Positions 33,012-44,567 of a stretch of 64,000 nt of DNA are shown in pieces. This stretch comes from Bimuria novae-zelandiae CBS 107.79 (Eukaryota > Ascomycota > Dothideomycetes > Pleosporales > Didymosphaeriaceae), in contig ML976757.1 in assembly GCA_010015655.1 (NCBI GenBank), forward strand, positions 62,001 through 126,000, written 5' to 3'. The stretch's first letter is position 1. Each line of letters begins with the position of its first letter. The position numbers and the translations under genes are program-made. A model generated the notes under the pieces. That model was not told the origin of the DNA. It was given only the letters and a program-made list of their open reading frames with translations, and ran no database searches.

Positions 33012-33054
33012 GTGTTGCATGAGTTGACGTGTTGCACGAGCTGCCAAGCTACAG
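33012..33054. repeat. Right TIR of the outer Fot1/pogo-like element
   Basis: Inverted match to 16873-16915, followed by TA. Confidence 0.93.
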
Positions 33055-33276
33055 TACCGGATAAACGACCTTGCGGTTCTGTTTCAAACATATAGTATCT
33101 GACGATGTCTCAGAGTGATGCATGTACTAAAGGTTCTAACAGGACGCTGTAAGCCTGGGCGGCTATTTCTGCTATTTGTGGCATATCACGCACGTGTACG
33201 TACCGAATCTATGAAGCTGCTATTCTGAACTCGCTCTTGTGATACCCTCCCTGAACAGTGACAAGCATATAGGCAT

Positions 33277-34537
33277 CTAAGCCCGCTGGAACAGCTTGAT
33301 GGAGTTGATCTCCCAGAAAGTGTTGACGAAGTCCGATGGATGCTGGGCAACCCAGGTCTTGCAATCATTGACGCCCGTTTGCTGCGCGCACTGACCAGCG
33401 TAATTCGTGTTGTTGAAATCGTCGCCGGCCCAGCTTCCACAGAAGCTTGTGTTGATAACCTGTAAATGAATGAGCAAATGTATGAAGATGCAGCAATGTT
33501 GCTGCCCGCAAGAGGGCCTTAACATACAATGTGGAACAGGTTGAACGCTTTGTGAAAATCACAGCTCTTGGGCGTGATGTGCACAGTAGGCGCCTTCGTC
33601 CAAGCATCGGGATTGGGACTCGCCGAGTTCAGGTCAGCGGGCACCTCAGTCTTCTTGAAGTGCCAGATTCGGATACGTTCGCTTTCGACTTGTAGCGCAA
33701 CGACCTTGTAGTCATTGTTAAAGGGTTGATTAAAGGTTCCTGCCTCGGCGTTGAAACTGCAGCCCTGAGAAGGCGGGCCGTCCTTCTTCCAGTGGCAGTT
33801 GGTAGACTTCTCCGGCACCAGGTTACCCTTCTGGATGTTGATCGTGCACTGATCCGACGTGTAGAGTGAATGAGTGTTTGCTGTGTGCACGTTGACGTTC
33901 TCGAGAATGTCGATCTCAGCATAGCTTCCCACATGTTGTTCGCCCTGATAGACCCAGCTATCATCTGTTAGAATATCATCGATTGAAAACGAACGCAGTG
34001 CTCAGATTGGGCTCACAATGCTCAAAGAGAGCAGACAATGATGAACCATAAGTAAGCTATGGGACGAAGGGGAAAGTGTCCTTACAAAGCAGGCCATTGG
34101 CCACATCCAGCCACCGGAACATGAGCAAAATCTCCAACTAGAAGCCCGTTGTCGAAATAGCCATAGCTTTGCAGCCTGAGGCTCTTGCGCCCCGTACTGG
34201 AGGTGCTGTAGGTGTTCGTCGAATCAACACCGAGGCGGACCTTGCCGTTATTGATTCTTGCAAGACCGGACGAGAGAGCTTCGTCGATTCCCACATATTG
34301 GGCGAACCCGCCAGTGAAGTGGGAGTCATCGAGCTGCAAAGATCAAATCGTTAGCAGGGCATGAAGAGAAGATGGACGATGCCATCCTCGACAAGTAATC
34401 TAGGGGTGCAAGAAACTTACATCAACGAAGTTAAAGTTATCCCAGAAGTTCGAGGAATTGTAGTCCCAGACTTTCTTGTATGCTGCAAAGCTTGGGGAAG
34501 CTAGCGTAGCCAAAGCGAGCAGAGCAGATGTATACAT
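33277..34537 (-). CDS. GH16-family endo-beta-glucanase-like secreted enzyme
   Basis: Four exons (34537-34421, 34333-34086, 33957-33528, 33459-33277) joined by canonical introns give 325 residues. The signal peptide is MYTSALLALATLASPSFA. The chain then reads KKVWDYNSSNFWDNFNF and GLLVGDFAHVPVAGCGQWPAFW. The active-site motif EIDILE (coded at about 33913-33930) has the nucleophile and acid/base Glu residues of family 16. Four Cys residues lie in the C-terminal part (SFCGSWAGDD, GQCAQ, NDCKTW). Family 16 enzymes cut beta-1,3/1,4 or beta-1,3 glucans in cell walls. The substrate here is not determined by sequence alone. The 3' end lies only 220 bp from the nested transposon block. Confidence 0.9.
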
Positions 34538-35870
34538 TGTCGTATCTTGCACCCAAGTGAATATGTTAACAAGGAATATCGGTGCAGTGAAGGGAGCTGA
34601 TGATGATGATGACGATAGGAATCTCTTGTAAAGCTCTCAAGTTTATATACCTTTGCTGTCGCCCGAAAGGAGACGAGCCGAAGCTTTCTTCCAACGCCGA
34701 GTCTGACGTGGTGTGAAGGATCATTGTGGCTTCGGGCAAAAGCCACGCTAATTTGACAAACTATGCTGCTTGCGCCCGGAGTGGAGACTCAATCCTAGCT
34801 GGGCGTCGAAAACGTATGAAAGCACTAGTGGCAAACGGTGACAGATGAGGATGGATGGCGATGTAACCATGAGGCTCCATAAAATCATGAGAACGGAGCA
34901 CTATCGGGACTGACCGACTTCATGCTGGGGTTGGGAAAGTAAGCCCCATCTGAACGCCTTCTCGGCTGATCTGTTGCCTTAAGATACTGGTATAACGGTC
35001 TTGAATTACGTGGTGACTCTGGTACGTTCGGTCTTCCCCAGCCCTGAAAGATCTATACGCTTGTGTACGCTCTGGTGTAGATGATGCCGATCCTCTCGGC
35101 CGGCCCCCACGCTAACGTGTGGTTTCCCGTCGCGACTATTTGCCCACTGTGCTGCCCTAAAATTTTCAAGGGAACGGGGCGTTGAGAAAGGCGCTCCTGA
35201 AAGCATTGACTTGTGCTGATGATGACGCTCGCTTGGCCTCGTTCAAAATGGGGCGTAACTCAGCTCTTCAGTAAGATTCGTATTCGAGTCAGATACCCAC
35301 ACTGTTAAAAGATGCTATACCGATTATCCTGCATAGCCTACGAGTCCCAATTCAAATTTTGAGAAAGGAATAATGGTGAACTGAGATCGAGATCCGGCCA
35401 CGTGCAAGAATACTACGATTGGCGAGGTTGTCCAATGCGTAGCCGAACTCCGTTCGCTTCCGCTTCGTGCGAGTTCATCAGTGAAGCTTGAACCAGGATA
35501 ATGGGCAACGAAATGTAAGACGGCAGGATCGTGCTAAGCCTTATGCGCAATTTAGCCGCGTGTATCCTGCCATTGTTCTGACTGCGCCAGCCCTATGTCA
35601 ATAATATAATCTGTCATTGGTTGACGATTTAATTCTCACACCTAGGCGGGTGTCCATGTGGTCCTTGTGTAACATTAGCACTACTCGCTGTACAGTCGCT
35701 AGCGATTGCGGCTTCACCCCATTACACCGGCTGCAGCATGTGCTGCTTAGCCTCACCTTCCGTAAATGGGTTAGCGCTAACTGTGGAACGCTAAACAGAC
35801 AGTTTGACTAGTTAGCTATTAACAAAATGTGGGCTGGACCCTTGCTGGCACATCGGCCTGAGTTGGTGTT
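34538..35870. promoter_or_regulatory. Upstream region of the GH16 gene to the next transposon
   Basis: A TATA-like gtttatatac (34640-34649) lies about 100 bp upstream of the GH16 start. A short (gat)n-type stretch occurs at about 34600-34612. The rest, to the transposon at 35871, is of balanced composition with no gene, RNA or repeat that I can support. Confidence 0.4.
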
Positions 35871-35894
35871 GCGGTTCGGCAAATGGCGCACCCC
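35871..35894. repeat. TIR core (left) of the 35.9-38.0 kb element
   Basis: Perfect inverted copy of 37942-37965. It begins GCGGTTCGGCAAATGG. Confidence 0.9.
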
Positions 35895-36001
35895 AACCAA
35901 ATCACGCAGTTTACAACACCTCGTTACTGAGTCATCCACAATAGCTAGAATATTCTAATAATTCATTCAATTACTATATAAATTGCTGCGAAAAAGATGT
36001 A

Positions 36002-37897
36002 CTACTGGAATTTCGCTGGAAGTTTGATGTTGCGGCCACGGCGCGTTGTTGTTGTGGGTGCTGGATCACGCCCCATTTCATCACCCCTATCCCCCCTACC
36101 CTCAGCAACCACCACACGTTGCTTTTTTTTCTGTTTTGGCGCTGCGGCAGGCTTTGAGGCCTTCCTCTTTCCCTTTTGGGAAGTTTGTATAGCCTTTTCG
36201 GAGTTTTCTTTCTCCTGAATCATCCGTTGTTGCTTAGCCTGTTTCTCCGCCGCGACCCTCTCCTTTTCCTCCCTTTTCTTAACCCTCAACCTTTCTCTCT
36301 CTTTCTTCTCCTGCAGGTTACGTAGCTTAGCTAAGGTTATTTCTGCCTTCTTACGCGCTTTTTCGAGTTCTACTTTCTCTTTCTCCTTATCTACAACGCT
36401 CTCGCGTACTCTAGCCTCCCTCAGCTTCCTCGGGGACCAGAAAACTGCACCACCGTGGTACTCCCTGCGTTGTTGCAGGTCTAGAGGCTTGCTCTTCTTC
36501 TGCTGCTTCTTCTTGACTTGTAGGGCCTTTGTCAGGCCTTGTACCTCAGCGTGGAGGATGTCATTTTGAACAGAGATGTGGTGGAGAGAACGCTTCAGCT
36601 TCTGCACCTCCCTACTGCCCTCCTCCCTCACAGTATTACGCACGAGGGTCTCGATTTTGAGCCAATCCTTGCCGCTGAGTACAGAGGTACTGCTCTCTCT
36701 CGAATCCTGCTCCACTGGAGTTGATGGCCTGTATTTCTGAAGGATAACCTCAGCGTTACGGGGCCATATACCAGTGGCCTTAAAGGACTTTAGAATCGTT
36801 TTCTTCTTAAAGGAGATGGTCCAGGCTTCCTAGAAGAGAGGGAAGAAGTCTCCTTTCTTTACTGAGAGTAGCCCTTGGGCCTCGTGGAGATAGGTAGTGA
36901 GGGCTTTTGAGTAGGCTGATGAGAGAGGCTTAAAGAGTACTATATTAAGGGGCTGCAGCGTGTGGGTACTGTGAGGGGGGAATATTATAAGGAGAATCCG
37001 ATTGTGGTCACAGTAGTCGATAAACTCTCTCGTTACGTGGGACCCATGGTCATCCACGATTAGTAGTCGGTAGGATCGACGAGCTTTCGCTTTTGTATAC
37101 CGATCGAAGACCTGCTCGAGCCACGCAAGGCCTATATCGTTGTTGGTCCATCCATTAGGAGATGTAGTGACGAATACCTCATGCTTCCCAGCCTCAATAT
37201 CCTCTACCCAGGCCGATTGGAGAGCGTTATTGGCAGCTGCAAATAGTAGCCCTGGTGGCAACGCAGTTCCATTAGCGCAGACGCAAGCTAGGATGGTCAT
37301 CCACTCTCTGTTGCCATCTTGGAGGGCTGATTTCACTTCCCCGCGGTCCCACATAGCTTTGCTGAAGATCCTTTTGCTTCTTCCAATCACTCCTGTAAGG
37401 AAGCCCTTCTCATCCATATTGTACGTGTGACGAGGCTCTATATTGTACTCCTCCATTTTCTCTAGCAGAAGTTGAAAGAATTGCTTGTATTTAGCCCCTA
37501 AATCAGCTTGGTGGCGCGCGCGATCCATTCCAGTAACCCAATAGGGGGTGATTTTGACGTTGTAACGGTTGATAAATTAGGTAACCCAGCTTTTTCCTAC
37601 TAGTTGTTCGCCGTTGGTTTTTGCAATTGATAAAGCAAAATTCTGCAGTATCTCCCTTGTAGGTGGTAGACGACGGCCTGTAAGCTTTTCTATATAGCTT
37701 ACAAGCTCCAGTTCTTGTTGAGGGGTAAGTTTTCGCCGTTGGAGTTGTTGCTCTTTCATCGGCACGTTTTTGCCCTGGTGTATCCTCCTCAACGTAGTGT
37801 CTGGTACACCATATTTTTTCGCTATTTTTCGATACGAGAATTCTTCTCCTGGTCCGCGCGATTCGATTTCTTCAATTGCCTTGTCAATTGGATCCAT
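36002..37897 (-). pseudogene. Pogo/Fot1-type transposase with two in-frame stops
   Basis: One continuous minus-strand frame of about 631 codons from ATG 37897 (MDPIDKAIEEIESRGP) has only two stops, TAA at 37577-37579 and TAG at 36830-36832. Domains: psq-type helix-turn-helix (FSYRKIAKKYGVPDTTLRRI), a second DNA-binding helical region (ELELVSYIEKLTGRRLPPTREI), and DDE_1 catalytic core (YNMDEKGFLTG; LLIVDDHGSHVTREF; FPPHSTHTLQPLNIVLFKPL). A long basic coiled coil and a Lys/Arg-rich tail (NIKLPAKFQ) close the protein. In the family the LQPL motif is followed by Asp, the third catalytic residue. Here it is Asn, 36 residues after the second Asp. All three lesions fit CpA-to-TpA changes. The copy is probably inactive by point mutation only. 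Confidence 0.88.
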
Positions 37898-37941
37898 ATT
37901 GGCTGAGTTATGGGTGGGTGAAGGATTGGGTGGAAAATGCG

Positions 37942-37965
37942 GGGGTGCGCCATTTGCCGAACCGC
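37942..37965. repeat. TIR core (right) of the 35.9-38.0 kb element
   Basis: Perfect inverted copy of 35871-35894. Confidence 0.9.
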
Positions 37966-38638
37966 GCAAAGTGCTGAACCAACATGTTAAGGGTGAAGCC
38001 GCAATCGCTAGTGACTGTAACGCCTACTTAACACATACCGTACTCGGACTTTCATCAAGGCGATGTAGGACGCAGCTCATCGAAGACTCCACTACGGGGC
38101 GGTCGTGGCCTTCCAGGCACCTGACGCTCATCGAAATAAACGCCTTCCTGCGACCCGTACGAGTGCAATCTCCAATCATCGGTCTTAGTTATATTTATTA
38201 GTCAATTGAGGGCTAGGAAACCACTTGGAAGCGTGAACAAATGTCGCCATGCTTTCTTTCCGCGGCTCAGGATATTGCGGCCTCGAGCGGCCGCCTTTTG
38301 CCCATATTTGACGTCTGCGGAGACGTTGCACGCCGCCGCAATTTGAGCACGTCATTGGCGACTGAGAAGACTAGTCCACTTTTAGTCTAACTTATTTTGC
38401 TCAGCACCTTTGTCCCTGTTCGGACGACTCAGTATCTTGTATTTACAAACTGTCAAAGGTGTTACCAAATATTGCACCATAGAAAGGCATCTTGATATAG
38501 AAAACTGCTAGATTACGGACTTAAAAGAGCAAACAAATACCTAGACTACCTATATCACAAACGTTGACTCTGCACATTACTTCTACTATTCCACTAGGCA
38601 CCACTCTCACGCCGAATCACCTCCACCGCCTCCTACAA
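37966..38638. other. Intergenic region, no gene recognised
   Basis: 3' flank of the fasciclin gene and right flank of the transposon. I see no supported feature. Confidence 0.5.
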
Positions 38639-40057
38639 TCATCCTTGTCCCTCGCAAACGTAGACCAACACTGCAACGGCACCCAGTGCAATGGACAATG
38701 CCATACCCGCGCCAGGAAATAGCGCACTACCAGCTCCGAGAAACTCTTTCGCCCCGGTCGGAGTCGGAGTCACAGTAGACTTACTGTCCGACGCTGTAGG
38801 CGAAGCTTCAGCGGTTGGAGTAGGAACAGCCATAACGGTCTGCAGCAGCACCGGCATCATAGAGTACGTCTCTTGATCGCCCTCAAAAGCGATGCTCGTG
38901 AAAGGGAGTTCGGAGAGCGGGACCGAGGAGGCGTTTTCAAACGCGAGACGGTCAGATGGGTTTGCAGAGGGGGTCAAAGAGGCGCGGTCGAATTCTCCTG
39001 GGGCCAAGACACTGCAAACAAAGCTATTTTAGCAAACAGTCAATATGGCGATGGGAGTCGACTAACTTGTCAATCACATGGGCAATTCCATTGTATAAGA
39101 TACTGTTCGGGAAGATGATCTTCGCGTTGTTCACCCACGCCGAACCATCAGGCAAAACAGTGAAGGTTAGATTGGCGCCCTGGAAAGACGGCACCGTGAC
39201 ATTGCCCAAAGACGGAGAGAAAATGACGTTGTTGGGGATGAGGTGGTACTTGAGGACCTCTTGGAGGGTGGCTTGATCCGCGGATTTGAGCACAGAACCA
39301 ATTGATTCGAAGGCTTCGTTGTTGGGCACAAAGATGGTGTAATCGGAGATATTGAGGCCGGGGATGTCCGCTCCAGTCAAACCAATGTCGATATTTAGTT
39401 GAGTAGCTTCTAGCGCGGCGTTCATGGCGAGATAGCCTGCGCGGTAGGTGAAGAGCTGGAGCGGGGCACCGAAAGAGAGTACGATGTCAATTTTGTGGAT
39501 GGTGATGCCTTCGCCCAGTTTGATGTCCTGTGAACCAGTTAGCGCATGTGAGAACACAAGCGGGTCGAGAAATTGCTCACAGCCTCAGTAACGGTAGAGA
39601 TAGTGTTCTCTCCAGATATAATGCACACATCGTCTCCATTCTTCACAATGCCGTTGTATTGGCCGCCCGTGAAATTGGAGAAGGGCTGTCGCGGGATAAT
39701 GTATGAAGAGTTGAGCAACGTTTGAGCAAACGTAGGAATGTCGGTGATAACATCGGAAGGGTAAACTCCTTTGAAGACGTGGTTGGCAAGTAGAGCTGCG
39801 ATTGCAATCGTGTCGTTCTTTTGCTCGATTGCTTCGCCTTCTGGAATGTTTCTTGGTACATCTGCGAAGGCTTGATTTGTGGGCGCGACGATTGTAATAT
39901 TGGAAGCAGCCGCAAGAGTGTCTGCAAGACCGGGCACAAGGCTGACTAGTTCAAGCAGGGTACTGAGGTCGTTTTGAGAGGAGAGGAGCCTGGCGAGGTC
40001 GCCTTGGGCCAGGCAGGAGCCTACCATGAGGGCAGAAGAACATAGTGACAAACGCAT
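38639..40057 (-). CDS. Secreted fasciclin (FAS1) domain protein with two FAS1 repeats
   Basis: Three exons (40057-39581, 39527-39067, 39011-38639) with 53- and 55-nt introns encode 436 residues. A signal peptide (MRLSLCSSALMVGSCLAQ) is followed by FAS1 domain 1 (NITIVAPTNQAFADVP; ANHVFKGVY) and domain 2 (YTIFVPNNEAFESIGSVL; LKYHLIPNNVIFSPSL; GIAHVIDNVL). A Thr/Pro/Ser-rich linker and a hydrophobic C-terminus (GMALSIALGAVAVLVYV) suggest a GPI signal or membrane anchor. FAS1 proteins mediate adhesion at the cell surface in many eukaryotes. In fungi they are wall or membrane proteins of mostly unknown role. A TATA-like element (cttttatac, about 40181) precedes the start. Several Asn-x-Ser/Thr sites fit secretion. 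Confidence 0.93.
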
Positions 40058-40633
40058 GATGAAATGAGCCGAAAAGCAGTGGGAAGTATCCAGAGAGAGG
40101 GTTTTTAGGGATACTTGATGAGGAGAGGAGGAGGTGTATGTGACTGTGATTGTATCGAATTTGTGAGGTCGTGACATACCTTTTATACCTTGGCCGACAG
40201 GAACTCAAAGTCGTACAATGAAGCTTCAGCCACCCGCAAGTCCGGCTTAGGGGCTGGCCAAGAAACTGTCCTCCTGTTTGGTCAATCGTGTTGCGTCAGA
40301 TCGACTTCTAGAATCGAAAACATGTCCACTGATCGAGCATCTGCCCTGGAAACCTGTTGACTACCTACCATAGCCACGATTACCGGTCAACAGCTCTCGC
40401 GCGAGCAATGCAACACTTAGAGACTGTGTTAGGAAAGTGACCTGGATTGTATGAAGAACCAAGGGCTTTACTGGGGCTAAACCCCAAAGACGATATGTAG
40501 TGCTCGGACCATTACCGTTTTTGTGGGTAGACAGCCTTTGGCAGCTACGCGAATACCAATCATTGGTCCAGAGGATAGCGTGACGGCCAAAATTCACCGA
40601 ATCCACTACGCCGCAGTAACGGCCAAATATGCC
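40058..40633. promoter_or_regulatory. Upstream region of the fasciclin gene
   Basis: It contains the probable fasciclin promoter (TATA-like at about 40181) and then unremarkable sequence up to a MITE-like element. Open frames are short and unsupported. Confidence 0.4.
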
Positions 40634-41059
40634 CGACTACGCTGCGTACTCGCCCCACGCGCCAACACCAAGGTGTTGGCCCTACGCAGCTCAAAGCAAC
40701 TTCGCAGCTCAACTTCACTTTCTTATATTATCTTAATTAGAAAAATTTTTAAAAATCTACCTTTATAAAAAGATAGGGAAGTATTACTTTACTCTTATAC
40801 CTTTAATAATAAAATTAAAAACCTCCTTCCTATATAGGAAGGATGCTTATAACTTTTTTAATATTTTAATATTTTAAATCATTTTCTATTGTTATTATAG
40901 AATACTAATTTCTTTATCGTATTATCTGAACTAATTCTTTTATTAAATTTCAGTTATAAAGATATTTAGAAAAAGGAGTAAAAGTCACGTTGAGCTGCGA
41001 AGTTGCGTTGAGCTGTGCAGCGCCAACTCGCAAGGGTTGGCGAGTGGCGCGGGTAGTCT
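40634..41059. mobile_element. MITE-like element with imperfect long inverted repeats
   Basis: The two ends are inverted relatives over about 75-80 bp (40634-40725 against 40981-41059). The best part is cgcaacttcgcagctcaac-like sequence (40692-40711, inverse at 40989-41010), and each arm carries an internal short palindrome (ccaacaccaaggtgttgg). The 250-bp centre is AT-rich and non-coding. No transposase is present. The exact ends and target duplication are uncertain. Confidence 0.7.
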
Positions 41060-41959
41060 GCTAGTAAGCTTGCGTACGTAGCGAAATTATGCGGACTAAT
41101 AAACTAAAACTCTACAATGCGTGCTAGTACTCTATTAACCTTGGTTTTTTTCTATAATAATTATATAGTGGAGTATAAGGTACCTAAGCCATATACGTTA
41201 ATTACGCTTTTAAAAAAGTTAATTTATAGACCTTAGAGTATATTTTAAAATATTATATGGTCTCGCTTTTATTTACTTAAATTAATAAAGCCTTCTTTTT
41301 AATAAAGCTATTAAGTAAGAGTTTTAACTATTTCCTAATATTAGTACTTTACTATTTTATATAGATATAAAAATTTACCTATATACTTATTATTATATAT
41401 AGTAAAGTATATGCTATAGACTACCCTAATCAAGTCTTGTAGCTTTCCTAGATAATTATTTACGTATATTATTATATATATTAAATATATCAATTTATTA
41501 ATATACGTAACTTAGTCTTTTTTTATTACTAATAAATGTTTTAGGGGTAAATAGGGTATTAAAGAAAAAAGCTTAGTAATATACTCGTTACTTAGTAATT
41601 AGCATTGTATTAGTATTAAAAGAGGTTAATATAATTAATAAAATATAATTATATAGTTATAATTATAGTTTAAAGTATAGATATACAAGTTATAAATAAA
41701 CTATAAATTAAAATATCGAAGGGGTAAAGGTATAAAGTATAGTTTTTATACTTACTTTTATAGTAACTATAGTTTTACTATTTAATTTTACTTTTTTAGT
41801 ACCTTAATACTAACTTTTTATGAAATTATATTATATTATCTTATTTACTAGGTTAAGCACCTGTTTCTAAAGTCTAGAAAATATATGTTAATTCTCTATT
41901 TTAGATACTTAGTAGTAAGTTAAAATTATGAATAGTTTTTATATTTTATTTATTTTGTA
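41060..41959. other. AT-rich RIP-degraded DNA, origin not identified
   Basis: Very AT-rich with stops in all frames. Composition matches the mutated transposons on its right, so it is probably the relic of a repeat, but I could not recognise which. Confidence 0.5.
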
Positions 41960-42059
41960 TAACGTGGTTCACCACCGAGCGGGCCAACCCCACCGAGCGG
42001 GCCAACTTTGCTAAATGCAGCCCACCTCTAGCTTATACCACAATGCCATCACAACATAA

Positions 42060-42634
42060 CGCGTAATAACCTTATACTAAAAGCGCACTATAGCTTGCTA
42101 TTTAAGCTATAATTAAAGATTATAATAAGAGTAAAAGACGCGTTATTATAGCCTTTAGCGTGCCTTAAATAATAGTATAATAACAACGCTAAGGAGTCCT
42201 CTCTCGACGCAATTGCGAGCCCAACTTAAAGAAGCTAACTAAGCTAGAGGAGGAGGCTCTAGTCTAACGTATACTTAAGCTTAACTAGNNNNNNNNNNAT
42301 ATAGCTAATAATCTACTTACTAAGCGCGGTAGATAGCCTATTAGTAAGCACTAGGTAGACAGGCTTAAGACGCGTACGCTAGAAATTAAGCTTTAAAAAA
42401 GCTATCTATATAATTATTAGCAAGCCCTAAACAAAGATCTACGTATTATAACGCCCTAGTTTAAGCTAGTTACTAATACTAAGGCTAAGTACGGTATTGC
42501 TGATAACAACACGTATAACTTCGACAAGACAGGCTTTATAATAGGGGTAATACAGGGTTAGATAGTCTTTACAGGCTCTAAGAAGCGAAGCAACCTAAAG
42601 AAGATTTAACCTAGTAACTATAGGTAGGTTACTA
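42060..42634 (+). pseudogene. Degraded transposase of the outer 42-45.7 kb element, N-terminal half
   Basis: Translation with stops contains the first catalytic block (YNFDKTGF, family YNFDETGF) and a following TGSKKRSNLKKI segment. The reading resumes at 44568 beyond the nested element. It contains the 10-N gap. Confidence 0.75.
42289..42298. other. Assembly gap (10 N)
   Basis: Ten undetermined bases lie inside the degraded transposase. True gap length is unknown. Confidence 1.
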
Positions 42635-44565
42635 AGTCAGGTAGGGTAGTTTCCGACACCAGATAGTTTCCAACAGCCCCGTAATCGCGCTCACCCACCA
42701 TGCACGCTAACTAAAAATAATTCTTATAACCTTAATTCTTTATTAATTTTAATTTTTCCTTTTGCATCGTATTCTCTGACTTTGAATAGCTAGATATATA
42801 GAAGGAGATGTCTAGAACGTACTTGTAGACCTTAAATCTAGGGTTGCTTTAGCCACTGTTGCTACTTAATATAGGATACCACGCAACACTCTTCGCGGCC
42901 ACTTTAATAGTTCCTAATTTTACCTATATGCCCACAATAGTGTATAGCGGCTTTTAGTTATTTAAGAAGAGTATTTAGAGCACTAGATTCTACGTTAAGA
43001 AGCCCTTAGTTACGCGCTAACCTACGCGTAAGTGCGAGCTATTATAATAGCCGTCCTTAAGCAAGAAGGTAACTATAAGAATCTAGAGAAAAAGTAGACT
43101 AGTTAATTTATAAGACGCCGCCTAGCTATTAAGTTAAAGTTAGGCTACTAGACTAGCTAGGAACGCATAAATGCGGCCACTCCTAAAAATATTAGGCAAA
43201 TATTCAACCTGTACGAGACCGTGACCTGGATTCCCCCCCGACACAGGTACAACGCCGACGAGGGCGGTATTATAGAGGGCTAGGAAGTTAATAGGCTTGT
43301 TATAGGCTCCTCGCAAGAGAACCCTAATGCTATACTAGTTAAAATAATAAATGCCTGTACGTGGACCTCTATAGTAGAGTGTATCTCTGCGCTCAGCGTC
43401 GTTCTTAAACCTTTAATTATCTTTAAGGCTAAGAGCATCTAGGAGCAGTGGTTTAAGAAGGAGTTTTTAACTTAATATCCTTACTAGTATATTACTTTCT
43501 CGCAAAATAGGTAGATAAGTAATAATATTACTATTAAGTAGCTAGAGAAGGTGTTCTTGCCCTAGACTAAGCCTAATAATCTGTCTAAGACACGATTACT
43601 TATTATTAACGGCTATAGTAGTTATACCTCGGACGAATTTATAACTGCATGTTATATAAATAATGTGCATTTGCTCTTTATACCTGCCCATACTTCACAT
43701 ATACTCTAGCCTTTAGATCTTGGTTGTTTCTCCAGCCTAAAGGTGGCGTATCGGCGCTTCGTCGGCGAGTATAGGGCTGAGACAGATGCAACAAAGCTTG
43801 GGAAGGCTAAGTTTCTTAAATTTTATGCAAAAGCGCGTAAAATTGGCCTTCGAGAGCAGTGTGTCTGATCTAGGTGGAAAGCAATAGGGCTGTACCCTAA
43901 GAACGTGAGGAAGCCCTTAGGTTCTCGCTGGGTGGTGGTGCGCGAACGGCCGTCAACACCACCCTCTTCTACTAAGGATATCAGGACGCCAAAACGTGGC
44001 AGCGATGTTGTAAAGCTATTTTCTGAAAAGAGCTTCTCACTAACTACACGACGATGTGTTCGGCTTACCGCTAAGGCATTTAACTATACCTTAATAGAGG
44101 TTACTACGAAAAATTATAAGATTGCTTCCTTACGCGAGCAGGTTAATTAAGCAAATTTACTAAAATACTATAAAGTTGTAATTAATTTAAATAAACGGTT
44201 CGTAAGTCTTACAAAAGTTCTCTTATAAGCTAATTAAGTACCCTCTTAACGTGTTTGTAAATTAAGAAACGCATCGCAGAAGGTTATTATCGTAGAAGAG
44301 GAAAGTAGCTCTAAAGAGGAAGCGGAGCAGCCATTAGTTCGACGTTTAGCGCAAGAACGACGACAAACACAATAATATCTTAATCGTGATTTTAGCATAG
44401 ATAAAGAAAGTGATTAAATACTTTAAATACAATTTTTTTTTTTTTTTTTTTTTTACAAATTTATTTAATAAAGTTGTGAGCATATTCGCAACCCAAGTGG
44501 TGGCAGCGGCGAAATTTTACGGGGTGTCGGAAACTACCCAGTGTCGGAAACTACCCCACCCGACT
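42635..44565 (+). mobile_element. Nested Fot1/pogo-like transposon
   Basis: 1931 bp with imperfect TIRs of about 50 bp (42635-42684 and 44517-44565) starting AGTC and containing two tagtttccgaca-type repeats each. It is flanked by TA (42633-42634 and 44566-44567). Its plus-strand transposase relic has RLLIINGYSSYTSDEF (second catalytic Asp changed to Asn), VHLLFIPAHTSHIL-stop-PLDLGCFSSLK, and an open C-terminal part (43905-44150). A 22-T run lies at 44433-44454 near the right end. Confidence 0.93.
42720..44150 (+). pseudogene. Degraded transposase of the nested 42.6-44.6 kb element
   Basis: DDE_1 blocks are recognisable around 43580-43870 (LLIINGYSSYTSDEF; FIPAHTSHIL; PLDLGCFSSLKVAYRRFVGEY). 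A C-terminal stretch without stops (43875-44150) encodes YPKNVRKPLGSRWVVV and VRLTAKAFNYTLIEVT. Earlier parts are full of stops. Confidence 0.8.
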
Positions 44566-44567
44566 TA

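Larger units (their letters stand above)
16873..33054 (+). mobile_element. Fot1/pogo-like DNA transposon split by nested LTR elements
   Basis: TIRs of 43 bp with one mismatch (16873-16915 and 33012-33054) are flanked by TA duplications (16871-16872 and 33055-33056), as in the Tc1/mariner-pogo superfamily. Immediately inside the left TIR a degraded transposase begins with a helix-turn-helix remnant (ESFSYREIAKEYSVIVSTL) close to the N-terminus of the better-preserved copy at 36002-37897. Further remnants with stops follow to about 18100 (EVELLNYIKCFTKRGLSFI; YNIDKQGCLLGIT; KGDFF). The basic coiled-coil C-terminus is found at about 32145-33000. Removing the inserted elements and their target duplications leaves about 2.4 kb, a normal size for this family. 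The whole element is heavily RIP-mutated and cannot encode a functional protein. Confidence 0.88.
35871..37965 (-). mobile_element. Fot1/pogo-like DNA transposon, nearly intact copy
   Basis: 24-bp perfect TIRs at 35871-35894 and 37942-37965 bound a 2.1-kb element with one minus-strand transposase frame. Outside the 24-bp core, similarity between ends continues weakly (gttggt on both sides). I could not fix the target duplication. Mutation load is low compared with the related copies at 16873-33054 and 59243-61375, so this is a younger insertion. Confidence 0.88.
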
